Positions 1-6,424 of a stretch of 11,574 bases of DNA are shown here, piece after piece; the first letter of the stretch is position 1, and each line of letters begins with the position of its first letter. The stretch comes from an uncultured Eubacteriales bacterium. GTDB taxonomy: Bacteria; Bacillota; Clostridia; Oscillospirales; Oscillospiraceae. Below the pieces are notes generated by a model. That model had not been told where the DNA came from. It worked only from the letters and a program-made list of their open reading frames with translations, and searched no databases. The position numbers and the translations under genes were made by a program. The stretch covers positions 1 to 11,574 of the forward strand of contig URQA01000078.1 of assembly GCA_900549885.1 (NCBI GenBank), read 5' to 3'.

Positions 1-517
1 CCTCGGGGATGTTCACCGGCCCGGGGTCCACCGGCACCGGGTCCACGCTCAGCCGGGCGCGCTGGGGCTGGGCGCAGGGCAGGGAGAACAGGCCCAGGTA
101 ATCCCACACCCGGACCTTATAGGCCCGGAACTCCAGCAGGCCGCAGTGGGCGGTGTCCACATTCAGCTCCTCCGGGGCGCGCCGGGCCAGCCCGGTAAAG
201 GCCAGCTTCTGCCGATGGCAGGAGCCGGTGAGTAGGTTGCGCGTCTCCAGCCGCAGAGACATTCGAGCCAGGGGCAGGGGGGAGCGGTTTTCCACGCTCA
301 GACGCCAGGTCCCGGCCTCCCCTCTGGCCAGTTGGGGCGGATCAGCGGACAGGAACAGGCGGCAGCCGGCCATACCTGGCAGGCTCAGCGCCAGGGAGAG
401 CAAAGGTAGGACGATCATCAGGGCCAACAGGAAGTGGGCCAGGTAATTTTCGTTGGTGATTTGGAACAGCAGGGCACCGGCCAGGGCCATGCAGTAGATC
501 AGACGGCGGAGAACCAT
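1..517 (-). CDS. DUF58-family protein, N-terminal part (runs off the left edge)
   Basis: The open frame starts at an ATG (515-517) 5 bases past the stop of the MoxR gene and stays open to the edge, giving 172 residues. Two hydrophobic stretches (about residues 6-19 and 26-46) would anchor it in the membrane. A beta-rich segment follows, ending with CGLLEF at 125-130 and VWDYLGLF at 137-144. That 'V-x-D-x-x-GLF' element is typical of the region just before the DUF58 domain; the DUF58 domain proper (vWA-like) would lie beyond the window. Proteins of this family are commonly encoded directly after a MoxR ATPase and are thought to act with it on envelope or redox-enzyme complexes. The exact role here is unknown. 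Identity rests on the N-terminal pattern plus the MoxR neighbour. Confidence 0.75.
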   Translation of the reverse strand, partial: MVLRRLIYCMALAGALLFQITNENYLAHFLLALMIVLPLLSLALSLPGMAGCRLFLSADPPQLARGEAGTWRLSVENRSPLPLARMSLRLETRNLLTGSCHRQKLAFTGLARRAPEELNVDTAHCGLLEFRAYKVRVWDYLGLFSLPCAQPQRARLSVDPVPVDPGPVNIPE

Positions 518-522
518 GGCGG

Positions 523-1461
523 TCACCGGATGCGGGGCGGGTGGACCCGGTTCATCACCTCACCGGCGATCTGGCGCAGCCGCTCGGCCCCGCCCACCGC
601 TCCGGCGGGAAGAAGCAGGCGGTGGGCCACCGCATCGGTCCAGATATACTGCACGTCCTCCGGGATGACGAAATCCCGTCCTCGGAGAAAAGCTGTGGCC
701 CGGCTCAGAGCGGCCACGGCGATGGACGCCCGGGGGCTGGCCCCCTGGAGCAATTGGGGATGTTCCCTGGTGGAGCGGATCAGCCGGACGATGTAGGCCA
801 GCACTTCCTCGTCGATAAACACCTGGTCCACAAGCTCCCGCAGATAGGCCAGTTGCCGGTGATCCATGACCTGGCGCACTTGGGAAAGCCCTTCGCCTTT
901 CTGCTTTCGGCGAAGAAGCTCAACCTCGTCTTGGGCGGAGGGATAGCCCAGGGACAGGCGCAGGGCAAAACGGTCCAGTTGGCTGTCAGGCAGCAGCTGT
1001 GTGCCTGAGGCGCCCACAGGGTTCTGGGTGGCGATGACCAAAAAGGGGTCGGGGATGGCGTGGGTGACGCCGTCTACGGTAACCTGCCCCTCCTCCATGG
1101 CCTCCAGCAGAGCGGATTGGGTGCGGCTGGTGGCACGGTTCAGCTCGTCAGCCAGGAACAAGTTGCACAGCAGCGCACCGGGCTGATACTCCATCTGTCT
1201 GGTTTCCTTGTTATAAAGAGAGAAGCCCGTCAGGTCCGAAGGCATCACGTCGGGGGTGAACTGTACCCGGCGGTAGCTCAGGCCCAGAGCGCGGGAAATG
1301 GCCAGAGCCATGGTGGTTTTGCCTACGCCGGGAATATCCTCCAGCAGGATATGTCCCCGGGAGAGGATGGCCAGCAGCGCCTTGATGAGCATTTCATCCT
1401 TACCTACCACGGCTTTTTTCACTTCGTTGACCACGCTGGCAGCCAGCTGTTTGTCATTCAT
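523..1461 (-). CDS. MoxR-family AAA+ ATPase
   Basis: This 312-residue protein has the full MoxR layout. Walker A is PGVGKTT at 44-50, Walker B is LFLADELNRA at 101-110, sensor 1 is ATQNP at 144-148, and the sensor-2 region is GASPRAS at 240-246. Length matches the family (about 310-330). MoxR ATPases are cytoplasmic, chaperone-like AAA+ proteins that usually work with the DUF58/vWA protein encoded next to them, and that partner follows here after 5 bases, so the two are almost certainly co-transcribed and translationally linked. The start ATG at 1459-1461 is preceded by AAGGGTG about 8 bases upstream, a moderate ribosome-binding site. The substrate cannot be told from sequence. Confidence 0.93.
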   Translation of the reverse strand: MNDKQLAASVVNEVKKAVVGKDEMLIKALLAILSRGHILLEDIPGVGKTTMALAISRALGLSYRRVQFTPDVMPSDLTGFSLYNKETRQMEYQPGALLCNLFLADELNRATSRTQSALLEAMEEGQVTVDGVTHAIPDPFLVIATQNPVGASGTQLLPDSQLDRFALRLSLGYPSAQDEVELLRRKQKGEGLSQVRQVMDHRQLAYLRELVDQVFIDEEVLAYIVRLIRSTREHPQLLQGASPRASIAVAALSRATAFLRGRDFVIPEDVQYIWTDAVAHRLLLPAGAVGGAERLRQIAGEVMNRVHPPRIR

Positions 1462-1490
1462 GGTTTCACACCCTTGGTAAATGAGCAGGA

Positions 1491-1521
1491 GGTCTCTGGG
1501 CGCGCAGCCCGCCCAGAGACT
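1491..1521 (-). promoter_or_regulatory. Hairpin in the moxR leader
   Basis: The arms at 1491-1502 and 1510-1521 pair over 12 bp, including one G-T wobble, around a 7-base loop. It lies between the putative moxR promoter and the moxR start. On the minus strand no T-run follows it, so it is not a standard terminator for that direction. On the plus strand an AT-rich stretch follows. It may stabilise the mRNA or control translation of moxR; that role is inference. Confidence 0.5.
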
Positions 1522-1545
1522 CTAATTTTATTTATATTTACCCAT

Positions 1546-1574
1546 ATCATAACAGAATTTGGTGGGTTTGAACA
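1546..1574 (-). promoter_or_regulatory. Candidate moxR-DUF58 promoter
   Basis: Reading the minus strand, a TGTTCA -35 (1569-1574) is separated by 17 bases from a TATGAT -10 (1546-1551). The -10 is good and the -35 is weak. It sits between the terminator of the upstream NlpC/P60 gene and the moxR start, where a promoter is needed. Confidence 0.45.
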
Positions 1575-1601
1575 GGCTTTTTTATGTAAATCCCGTAAGA
1601 G

Positions 1602-1636
1602 AAAAAACTGGAGCGGTTCCAGACGGAACGCTCCAG
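1602..1636 (-). terminator. Rho-independent terminator of the NlpC/P60 gene
   Basis: Directly after the stop codon (1641-1643), read on the minus strand, arms 1625-1636 and 1608-1620 form a 12-bp GC-rich stem with a 4-base loop and one bulged base. A run of six T (1602-1607) follows. This separates the NlpC/P60 gene from moxR. Confidence 0.88.
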
Positions 1637-1640
1637 AGGA

Positions 1641-2699
1641 TTACGATACAGGCAGGGCTCCGCTGAAATACAGCGGACGGGCCAGCACTGGAAAGTCACT
1701 GGCGGTGGTGATGACCACGTTGTTGGCTCCGCTGGTACAATGGATGACCAGGGGATTGCCCTGGCTGTCCCAACCTCCCACGATGCCGATGTGTTCATCC
1801 TCCGGGTAAAAGGCTAAGTCGCCGGGAAGCGCATCTTCCCAGCTGATGTCCTGACAGGCTTTGTGCTGGGCCCGGGCACCGCCTCCCTGACTAATGAGGT
1901 ACTGTCCGGCCGAGGCATTGAAAAACACCCAATCCACAAAGCCGGAGCAGTCCAAGCCATAAGGACGGTACAGGCCAGAACTGACACTGCCCGATGCGGT
2001 TACCTTCCGTACTCCGCCCCAGCGGCTGTCCCAGCCCAGCACCCGGGATTTGCCGCCCCAGAAATAATTGACCTTGCCCACCAGAGAGCAGGCGACTTCT
2101 ACCACTGCCCGGCGTTCCGGAGACAGGTCGCCCGGCAAGGCGGAGAGCAGCGCCGCCGCCTCTGGTGTCTGGCTAGTCAAGTCACATAGCCAGCGGTCTG
2201 TGATCTCCGGGTGGGCCAGCAGGGCGGACAAGGCTTTTTTCTGGGCTCCAGTGAAGTTGTAAACAGAGGCCATCTCCTCTGGAGAACGGGTACCAGCGGA
2301 AAGAAAGAGCGATTCCTCAGAGTAATTCTCTCCTTCGATGCGTTCCAGACGAGGGGAGAGCAAAACCATGTCCCAAAAGACCTGCTCCAGCAGGCCGGCC
2401 TGATCTTCGTTCAGGGAGGACAGTTCCATAGCCTCGCTCCCTTGCGAGATTTTGCAGGCAAAAACGGCTAGGATTGAGTGCCAGTCAGGGCCTTGGCCCT
2501 GGAATTGGATCTCATGATAATCCCCATCCTGCAAGTCCGCCAAGCGGTCCTTATAGGCGGCGTTGAGCTGAGATACGGCCATATTGATGGAGACAGGACC
2601 GGAAAAGCCGGTTTCCCGGTCCGTCCGGCCATTTGGAATCATCCCTGACCAGAGAAGCCACAAAAAGCAGGCTGCAGCCAGGACGGCGGCAGTAACCAT
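1641..2699 (-). CDS. Membrane-anchored NlpC/P60 cysteine peptidase
   Basis: The C-terminal part is an NlpC/P60 domain (about residues 195-345). VNYFWGG at 210-216 is the usual lead-in. The catalytic Cys251 lies in LDCSGF, His303 in DEHIGIVGG, and His320 in VIHC is the probable third residue. Such enzymes cut peptide bonds in peptidoglycan stem peptides outside the cell. Residues 2-20 form one hydrophobic anchor; the middle region (about 40-190) is not a domain I recognise. The ATG at 2699 has no good ribosome-binding site. A near-perfect GGAGGTGAT (2780-2788) stands 9 bases before an in-frame ATT at 2772-2774, which would add 25 residues rich in Arg/Lys ahead of the membrane segment and fit the positive-inside rule. 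The gene may therefore start at 2774. It is monocistronic, with its own terminator. Confidence 0.9.
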   Translation of the reverse strand: MVTAAVLAAACFLWLLWSGMIPNGRTDRETGFSGPVSINMAVSQLNAAYKDRLADLQDGDYHEIQFQGQGPDWHSILAVFACKISQGSEAMELSSLNEDQAGLLEQVFWDMVLLSPRLERIEGENYSEESLFLSAGTRSPEEMASVYNFTGAQKKALSALLAHPEITDRWLCDLTSQTPEAAALLSALPGDLSPERRAVVEVACSLVGKVNYFWGGKSRVLGWDSRWGGVRKVTASGSVSSGLYRPYGLDCSGFVDWVFFNASAGQYLISQGGGARAQHKACQDISWEDALPGDLAFYPEDEHIGIVGGWDSQGNPLVIHCTSGANNVVITTASDFPVLARPLYFSGALPVS

Positions 2700-2779
2700 G
2701 CAAATCCAGCGGGATTTGGCTCGGCTGGATGGGCGGGAAGAACGGTGTTTTCTTGGACCAATAAAAAGCTGAATCGATC

Positions 2780-2788
2780 ATCACCTCC
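2780..2788 (-). promoter_or_regulatory. Strong ribosome-binding site that argues for an ATT start at 2774
   Basis: On the minus strand the sequence GGAGGTGAT is close to an ideal Shine-Dalgarno. It is 9 bases from an in-frame ATT (2772-2774), but about 80 bases from the first in-frame ATG (2699). The nearby ATG at 2779-2781 overlaps it, is only 2 bases from GGAGG, and lies in a different frame that does not give the peptidase. Confidence 0.6.
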
Positions 2789-2868
2789 CTGCTGTGGGGA
2801 TGGTAAGCCCCCGAACAGGCTTGTTTTATCTATATGAGGCAGCGGCGGCGGTGATGTACGAGGGGAGG

Positions 2869-2903
2869 AAAAAACTTGGAGCGGTCCAGGCGGACCGCTC
2901 CAA
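2869..2903 (-). terminator. Rho-independent terminator of the DUF368 gene
   Basis: Fifteen bases past the stop codon, on the minus strand, a perfect 12-bp stem (2892-2903 with 2876-2887) closes a 4-base loop. A T-run (2869-2874) follows after one G. The stem core GGAGCGGTCC resembles that of the terminator at 1602-1636. Confidence 0.9.
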
Positions 2904-2917
2904 AGAGATTGCTGAGG

Positions 2918-3745
2918 TTAAGCTGTTCTATGGCCGCCGGCATCCATCTGGTGGGCGATAGCAAATCCTGCGGCAAAGCAAAGCACGCATAGAAGAACTT
3001 GGACCGGGCCGGTAAAGGAGGTGGGGAAGATGGTCAGCGCAGAGGAGATCACGAACCCAAGCAGGATACGGCTGACCAGAGCGTAGTGCCGCTGCATCAG
3101 CCGGTCCACAGCCCGTGCGCACAGCAGGAGAGTGGCTACAAATCCAAGCGCCAGGGGGATGAGAACGCGGAGGTGCAAATGGCCAATTCCTTCTGCCATA
3201 GGCTGATAGAGCCCCAAAAACAACAGAAGGGAGGAAGAACTCAGCCCCGGCAGAATCATGCTGAAGGCCCATACGGCGCCGCAGAAAAAGTACCAGCCCC
3301 AATTGGGTTGGATGCTGCCCCCGGCGGAGGAATCCAACAGGTGGAACAAGAAATAGGACAGTGACAGAGAGATAACAAAACTACCCCAACCCGTATTAGG
3401 CCCACTGAGCTCTGACTTTTTCATCAGACTGGGAATAGTGCCGCAGATGAGTCCGGCGAACAGGGCGAGAGTGATCGCCGCCGCTGCTGTCAGCAAGTGC
3501 TCTACCACCCGGGCCAGCAACAGAAAACCAAGACCGCAACCCAGAAACAACGGCAGAAAAAGCTGGTAATTCCGGCGAAGGGACTGCCATGGATGAGCAA
3601 AGAGGCCGACCATGGGTTCGTAGAGGCCAAAGGCCACGCACAGCACACCACCGCTGATGCCCGGAAGGATGGCACCTGTGCCTATGATGGCTCCCTGGAA
3701 AAATAAAAGGACCAGACGAGAAAAATTGAATTTTTTGTCCTGCAT
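2918..3745 (-). CDS. popT: DUF368 membrane protein, PopT-type undecaprenyl-phosphate translocase family
   Basis: The protein has 275 residues with about eight or more hydrophobic segments. Two halves repeat each other: ILPGISGG at 27-34 with FGLYEPM at 39-45, and ILPGLSSS at 164-171 with LGLYQPM at 177-183. This doubled PG[IL]S motif is the hallmark of DUF368 (PF04018). Family members have been shown to recycle undecaprenyl phosphate across the cytoplasmic membrane, which feeds cell-wall synthesis; the function here is by family. I chose the ATG at 3743-3745 because GGAGG stands 6 bases upstream; a TTG at 3751 overlaps that ribosome-binding site and is unlikely. The gene has its own promoter and terminator. 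The gene symbol is used by homology. Confidence 0.9.
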   Translation of the reverse strand: MQDKKFNFSRLVLLFFQGAIIGTGAILPGISGGVLCVAFGLYEPMVGLFAHPWQSLRRNYQLFLPLFLGCGLGFLLLARVVEHLLTAAAAITLALFAGLICGTIPSLMKKSELSGPNTGWGSFVISLSLSYFLFHLLDSSAGGSIQPNWGWYFFCGAVWAFSMILPGLSSSSLLLFLGLYQPMAEGIGHLHLRVLIPLALGFVATLLLCARAVDRLMQRHYALVSRILLGFVISSALTIFPTSFTGPVQVLLCVLCFAAGFAIAHQMDAGGHRTA

Positions 3746-3808
3746 AGACAACCTCCCGGTCCTGTGCTCCGCTTTGAGAAAAAGAGCCGTTTTAATCGGC
3801 CTGGCTGT

Positions 3809-3838
3809 ATCTTATCAGTGCGGCTGCAGATCTGTCAA
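3809..3838 (-). promoter_or_regulatory. Promoter of the DUF368 (popT-like) gene
   Basis: On the minus strand a perfect TTGACA (3833-3838) is followed after 18 bases by TAAGAT (3809-3814). It lies about 65 bases ahead of the start codon. Confidence 0.75.
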
Positions 3839-4196
3839 GGGGGCTGTGTCCTCTTGACGGGGAAAATAAGACCAGCGCGTGGAGAGCGGGCGGAAATGTT
3901 CTCAATATTCCAGTTCTGGTCCGGCCAGTTCCGTCTGGTATAGACATGACATAGAGAAATTGGCTGCCAATTTAAAAGAATCGACTGCAACTCTTTGAAG
4001 ACAAAAGATTGCGATTTTATGGGAGCTGCTGGTCGCTTTCGTGGTATACAGAGCCAAGTACCGGCGCAGAGGAGCGGCGCTTTTGTACTGTATACGCATT
4101 TTGGCCACAGACAAAAACCCCCAGCGCAGGTAGAATTCACTTCTGCTGAGCATTTTTAGTTTTGAAGGACTCCGCCACCTCATGGGGACACAACTC
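3839..4196 (-). other. Interval of about 360 bases with no convincing gene
   Basis: The stretch between the popT-like promoter and the tRNA terminator has no open frame with a credible start and ribosome-binding site. Minus-strand frames stay open for a while but carry no motif I recognise. Visible structure is an inverted repeat GTATACAG/CTGTATAC (4044-4051 and 4088-4095) around a GC-rich centre, and a direct repeat CCAGTTC at 3910-3916 and 3925-3931. The interval looks less GC-rich than the genes around it. The strand given is only that of the flanking units. Confidence 0.5.
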
Positions 4197-4234
4197 AAAA
4201 AGAAAGACACGACAAAAGTCGTGTCTTTCTTTTT
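4197..4234 (-). terminator. Terminator of the tRNA operon
   Basis: A perfect 17-bp stem (4197-4213 with 4218-4234) with a 4-base loop carries A-rich and T-rich ends. It can work in both directions. It begins at the CCA end of tRNA-Lys, so it closes the tRNA transcript. Confidence 0.92.
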
Positions 4235-4309
4235 GGTGACCCGTCGGGGACTCGAACCCCGGACCTTCGCCTTAAAAGGGCGTTGCTCTACCAACTGAGC
4301 TAACGAGTC
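4234..4309 (-). tRNA. tRNA-Lys (anticodon TTT)
   Basis: This 76-base cloverleaf includes the encoded CCA. It has a D-arm AGCTCAGTTGGTAGAGC, anticodon loop CTTTTAA, T-arm with GGTTCGAGTCC, and a 7-bp acceptor stem with one G-T pair. It is the last of five tRNAs in the transcript. Confidence 0.97.
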
Positions 4310-4367
4310 ATATAACCTTGTGCAAGACGGGAAGGGCGGCGCTGGACGCCGCACACCTCCACGCTTT

Positions 4368-4442
4368 TGGCTGGGATGGCTGGACTCGAACCAGCGAATG
4401 CGGGAGTCAAAGTCCCGTGCCTTACCACTTGGCTACACCCCA
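4368..4442 (-). tRNA. tRNA-Gln (anticodon TTG)
   Basis: This 75-base cloverleaf starts with T, as bacterial tRNA-Gln does, and has the acceptor TGGGGTG/CATCCCA. The anticodon is TTG and CCA is encoded. It is the fourth tRNA of the cluster. Confidence 0.97.
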
Positions 4443-4460
4443 ATATGTGGTAGGAAGCTT

Positions 4461-4488
4461 GAGGACCGGAGCGGACGCTCCGGCCCTC
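4461..4488 (-). other. Hairpin between tRNA-His and tRNA-Gln
   Basis: CCGGAGCG (4466-4473) pairs with CGCTCCGG (4476-4483). An outer GAGG/CCTC closes past one mismatch. It has no T-run, so it is not a terminator. It probably shapes the spacer for tRNA processing. Confidence 0.5.
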
Positions 4489-4497
4489 AGCCTCGTA

Positions 4498-4574
4498 TGG
4501 GGTGGGTAATGGGGCTCGAACCCACGACACCCGGAACCACAATCCGGTGCTCTGCCAACTGAGCTATACCCACC
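4498..4574 (-). tRNA. tRNA-His (anticodon GTG)
   Basis: The gene spans 77 bases, including the extra 5' G (position -1) that marks tRNA-His, opposite discriminator C73. Acceptor GTGGGTA/TACCCAC, anticodon GTG and an encoded CCA are all present. It is the third tRNA of the cluster. Confidence 0.97.
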
Positions 4575-4678
4575 ATATTCGATTTTTCTCAAGCCTGGCT
4601 AAAATCATTTCTCTACCGAAACACACAAATGATTTTGACATTTGAGAAGGGGGAGAGCGATCATGCTTGCCCCAGCGA

Positions 4679-4755
<77 letters not shown>

Positions 4756-4758
4756 GTA

Positions 4759-4832
4759 TGGAGCGGGTGATGGGAATCGAACCCACGCGACCAGCTTGGA
4801 AGGCTGGGATTCTACCATTGAACTACACCCGC
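4759..4832 (-). tRNA. tRNA-Gly (anticodon TCC)
   Basis: This 74-base cloverleaf has acceptor GCGGGTG/CACCCGC, anticodon loop CTTCCAA, and an encoded CCA. It is the first tRNA of the cluster, about 37 bases downstream of the -10 element. Confidence 0.97.
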
Positions 4833-4869
4833 AGATGAGTTGGGCGACTGCACGACCGTCAGCCCAAAT

Positions 4870-4899
4870 ATACTATCACGCGGGAATGCTTTTTGTCAA
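4870..4899 (-). promoter_or_regulatory. Promoter of the tRNA cluster
   Basis: On the minus strand a perfect TTGACA (4894-4899) is followed after 18 bases by TAGTAT (4870-4875). It lies between the pyrB stop and the first tRNA. No clear terminator follows pyrB, so some read-through from pyrB is possible. Confidence 0.7.
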
Positions 4900-4933
4900 T
4901 CCCTTTTTTACAATCTTCTGGAGTTTTTTCAAT

Positions 4934-5995
4934 TTAAGGGACGAGAGGGGCATCACAGAAAGCGCAGCAATCCACTCCTCCAGTGCGTTTGACCAGAGGG
5001 GGCAGATAAGATTCGGTCTGGGTGATGCAGTTGGGGTTATGGCAGACAGGCCCGTGGCCGATTTCCACCGGGCCGGGATCCAGACGAGGCTGGCGGGCCA
5101 GGTCCATGAGCAGAGACATCCGGGCGAACATGCCGAAGCGGGCTTGCTTGAAATAGGCCGCCCGAGGGTCGTCGTCCACATCCACCGTGATCTCGTCCAC
5201 ACGGGGCAGGGGATGGAGCACCATCATGTCGGGCTTGGCCCGACTGAGTTTGCTGCGGGTGAGGACATAGATGCCCTTATTGCGCTCATATTCCAAGGGG
5301 TCCACAAACCGCTCCCGCTGAATGCGGGTCATGTACAGTACGTCCAGTTGGGGAATGACGGGTTCCAGGCCAGTGACTTCCGTAAAAGGCATGTCGTTTT
5401 CCTTCATAAACCGGCGCAAATACTCAGGGATGGCCAGATCCCGGGGTGCGATCAGGAAAAAGCGTACATCCCTAAATTTGGCCAGAGCTTTGATAAGCGA
5501 GTGGACCGTGCGGCCATTTTTCAGGTCCCCGCACAGGCCGATGGACATGCCGTCCACGCTGCCCCTCAAGCGGGTGATGGTGGTCAGGTCGGCCATGGTC
5601 TGGGTGGGGTGCATGTGGCCGCCGTCCCCAGCGTTGATCACGGGTACGTCGGAGTAGAGGGAGGCGGCCTTGGCCGCTCCCTCCCAAGGGGTGCGCATGA
5701 CAATGACATCCGCATAGCCGGATACCATCTTGATGGTGTCCTTCAGCGTTTCGCCCTTGGCCACGGAGGAGGATTTGGGATCGGCAAAGCCGAACACAGA
5801 GCCCCCCAGCCGGAGCATGGCGGTTTGGAAGGAGAAGTTGGTGCGGGTGGACGGCTCATAAAACAGGTTGCAGGACACCTTCCCCCGGCATACATCAATA
5901 AAATTCTCTGGTGCGGAGATGATCTGGTCAGCCCGCTGGTAGAGCGTGTCCCACTCTTCCCGAGACAGGTCTCCAAAATCAATCAGATGACGCAT
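4934..5995 (-). CDS. pyrB: Aspartate carbamoyltransferase catalytic chain with a fused zinc-ribbon tail
   Basis: It joins carbamoyl phosphate to L-aspartate, the committed step of pyrimidine synthesis in the cytoplasm. Residues 1 to about 303 are a standard PyrB chain: carbamoyl-phosphate loop EPSTRT 47-52, Lys80 of the '80s loop', Arg101, HPTQT 129-133, GRTVHS 161-166, Arg224 and Gln226 in YMTRIQ, and HPLPR 261-265. All key residues are present. The protein runs about 50 residues longer than usual. The tail carries Cys318-x4-Cys323 and, 20 residues on, Cys344-x2-Cys347. This matches the zinc site of the regulatory chain PyrI (CPNxxC ... CxxC) but lacks its nucleotide-binding domain. No separate pyrI is visible nearby. 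The ATG at 5993-5995 was chosen over the one at 6022 because GGAGG stands 7 bases upstream. The gene stands alone with its own promoter. Confidence 0.95.
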   Translation of the reverse strand: MRHLIDFGDLSREEWDTLYQRADQIISAPENFIDVCRGKVSCNLFYEPSTRTNFSFQTAMLRLGGSVFGFADPKSSSVAKGETLKDTIKMVSGYADVIVMRTPWEGAAKAASLYSDVPVINAGDGGHMHPTQTMADLTTITRLRGSVDGMSIGLCGDLKNGRTVHSLIKALAKFRDVRFFLIAPRDLAIPEYLRRFMKENDMPFTEVTGLEPVIPQLDVLYMTRIQRERFVDPLEYERNKGIYVLTRSKLSRAKPDMMVLHPLPRVDEITVDVDDDPRAAYFKQARFGMFARMSLLMDLARQPRLDPGPVEIGHGPVCHNPNCITQTESYLPPLVKRTGGVDCCAFCDAPLVP

Positions 5996-6022
5996 GATAA
6001 CCCCTCCTTCATAATTCAGCAC

Positions 6023-6051
6023 ATTCTACCACACTTGTAGGCCCAGGGCAA
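6023..6051 (-). promoter_or_regulatory. pyrB promoter
   Basis: On the minus strand TTGCCC (6046-6051) lies 17 bases from TAGAAT (6023-6028). The leader would be only about 20 bases, too short for a PyrR-type attenuator, so none is seen here. Confidence 0.65.
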
Positions 6052-6061
6052 CAGGTATTGT

Positions 6062-6399
6062 TTGACAAAAAACAGGCCGGGAACGGGGGAGAAAAAAGGC
6101 GCTGTGCCGCTGGACCCGGACCGCAACTCCAGGTTGCGGAACTTCCAGCCGGACACGGTTGACCGCAACCGGAAGATCGCCTATCTGCCGCCGCCTGCTG
6201 GCTGTTGGCCCCCATTCCGGTGTTCTTCGGCTGCGGGCTGTGCTTCCGTTTTGTGGTCCTCCGGACCTATGGGGTGTATCTCCCATGGGCGGTGGTCCTA
6301 GTGCCCTATCTGCTGGTGTGTGGCGACCTGCGCCGTCCTGGCCCGCCGCCCGTAACAGGATTTGCCGGGGATAAGATCCCCTCGTTTCCTCCACAATAG
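6062..6399 (+). pseudogene. Probable frameshifted small membrane-protein gene
   Basis: One frame (from TTG at 6062) reads as plausible protein up to about 6190, including LDPDRNSRLRNFQPDTVDRN and then RKIAYLP. It then turns into Cys/Pro/Trp-rich nonsense. A second frame takes over at about 6185-6200 with a clearly hydrophobic stretch (APIPVFFGCGLCF, then GVYLPWAVVLVPYLLV) and runs to the stop at 6397-6399. Joined by one frameshift, they would make a protein of about 110 residues with a polar N-terminus and two membrane segments. I do not recognise the family. The start is uncertain, since TTG at 6062 has no ribosome-binding site. This could also be chance in a GC-rich region, or a sequencing error in an intact gene. 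Confidence 0.4.
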
Positions 6400-6423
6400 G
6401 GGCAGGAAACGGGGGGATTTTTT
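6378..6423 (+). promoter_or_regulatory. Terminator-like hairpin overlapping the ribosome-binding site of the CmpB-like gene
   Basis: CGTTTCCT (6383-6390) pairs perfectly with AGGAAACG (6404-6411). CCCC (6378-6381) can extend the stem to GGGG (6412-6415) past a bulged base. A T-run (6418-6423) follows. The G-rich 3' side is also the only Shine-Dalgarno for the ATG at 6425. An alternative short hairpin, GGGGAT (6367-6372) with ATCCCC (6376-6381), competes for the same CCCC. It could end the upstream transcript, regulate the next gene, or both. Confidence 0.6.
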
Positions 6424-6424
6424 G

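Noticed and set aside
1060..1809. 249-codon plus-strand open frame across moxR and the NlpC/P60 end
   Set aside because: It is antisense to moxR, crosses a terminator and an intergenic region, and shows no protein motif.
2551..2784. Small minus-strand frame starting next to the strong ribosome-binding site ahead of the NlpC/P60 gene
   Set aside because: Its GTG/ATG starts overlap or lie within 2 bases of GGAGG, the product has no recognisable features, and most of it overlaps the peptidase gene in another frame.
3835..4354. Minus-strand open frames of 101 and 150 codons beside and across tRNA-Lys
   Set aside because: The longer one reads through tRNA-Lys and its terminator. Neither has a ribosome-binding site at its start nor a recognisable domain.
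4900..4933. Possible pyrB terminator in the T-rich stretch after the gene
   Set aside because: There are T- and A-runs but no stem of useful length. The TTGACA of the tRNA promoter explains part of the sequence.
4796..6040. 414-codon plus-strand open frame
   Set aside because: It overlaps tRNA-Gly and runs antisense to pyrB, whose motifs are complete. It has the same shadow-frame composition and no domain.
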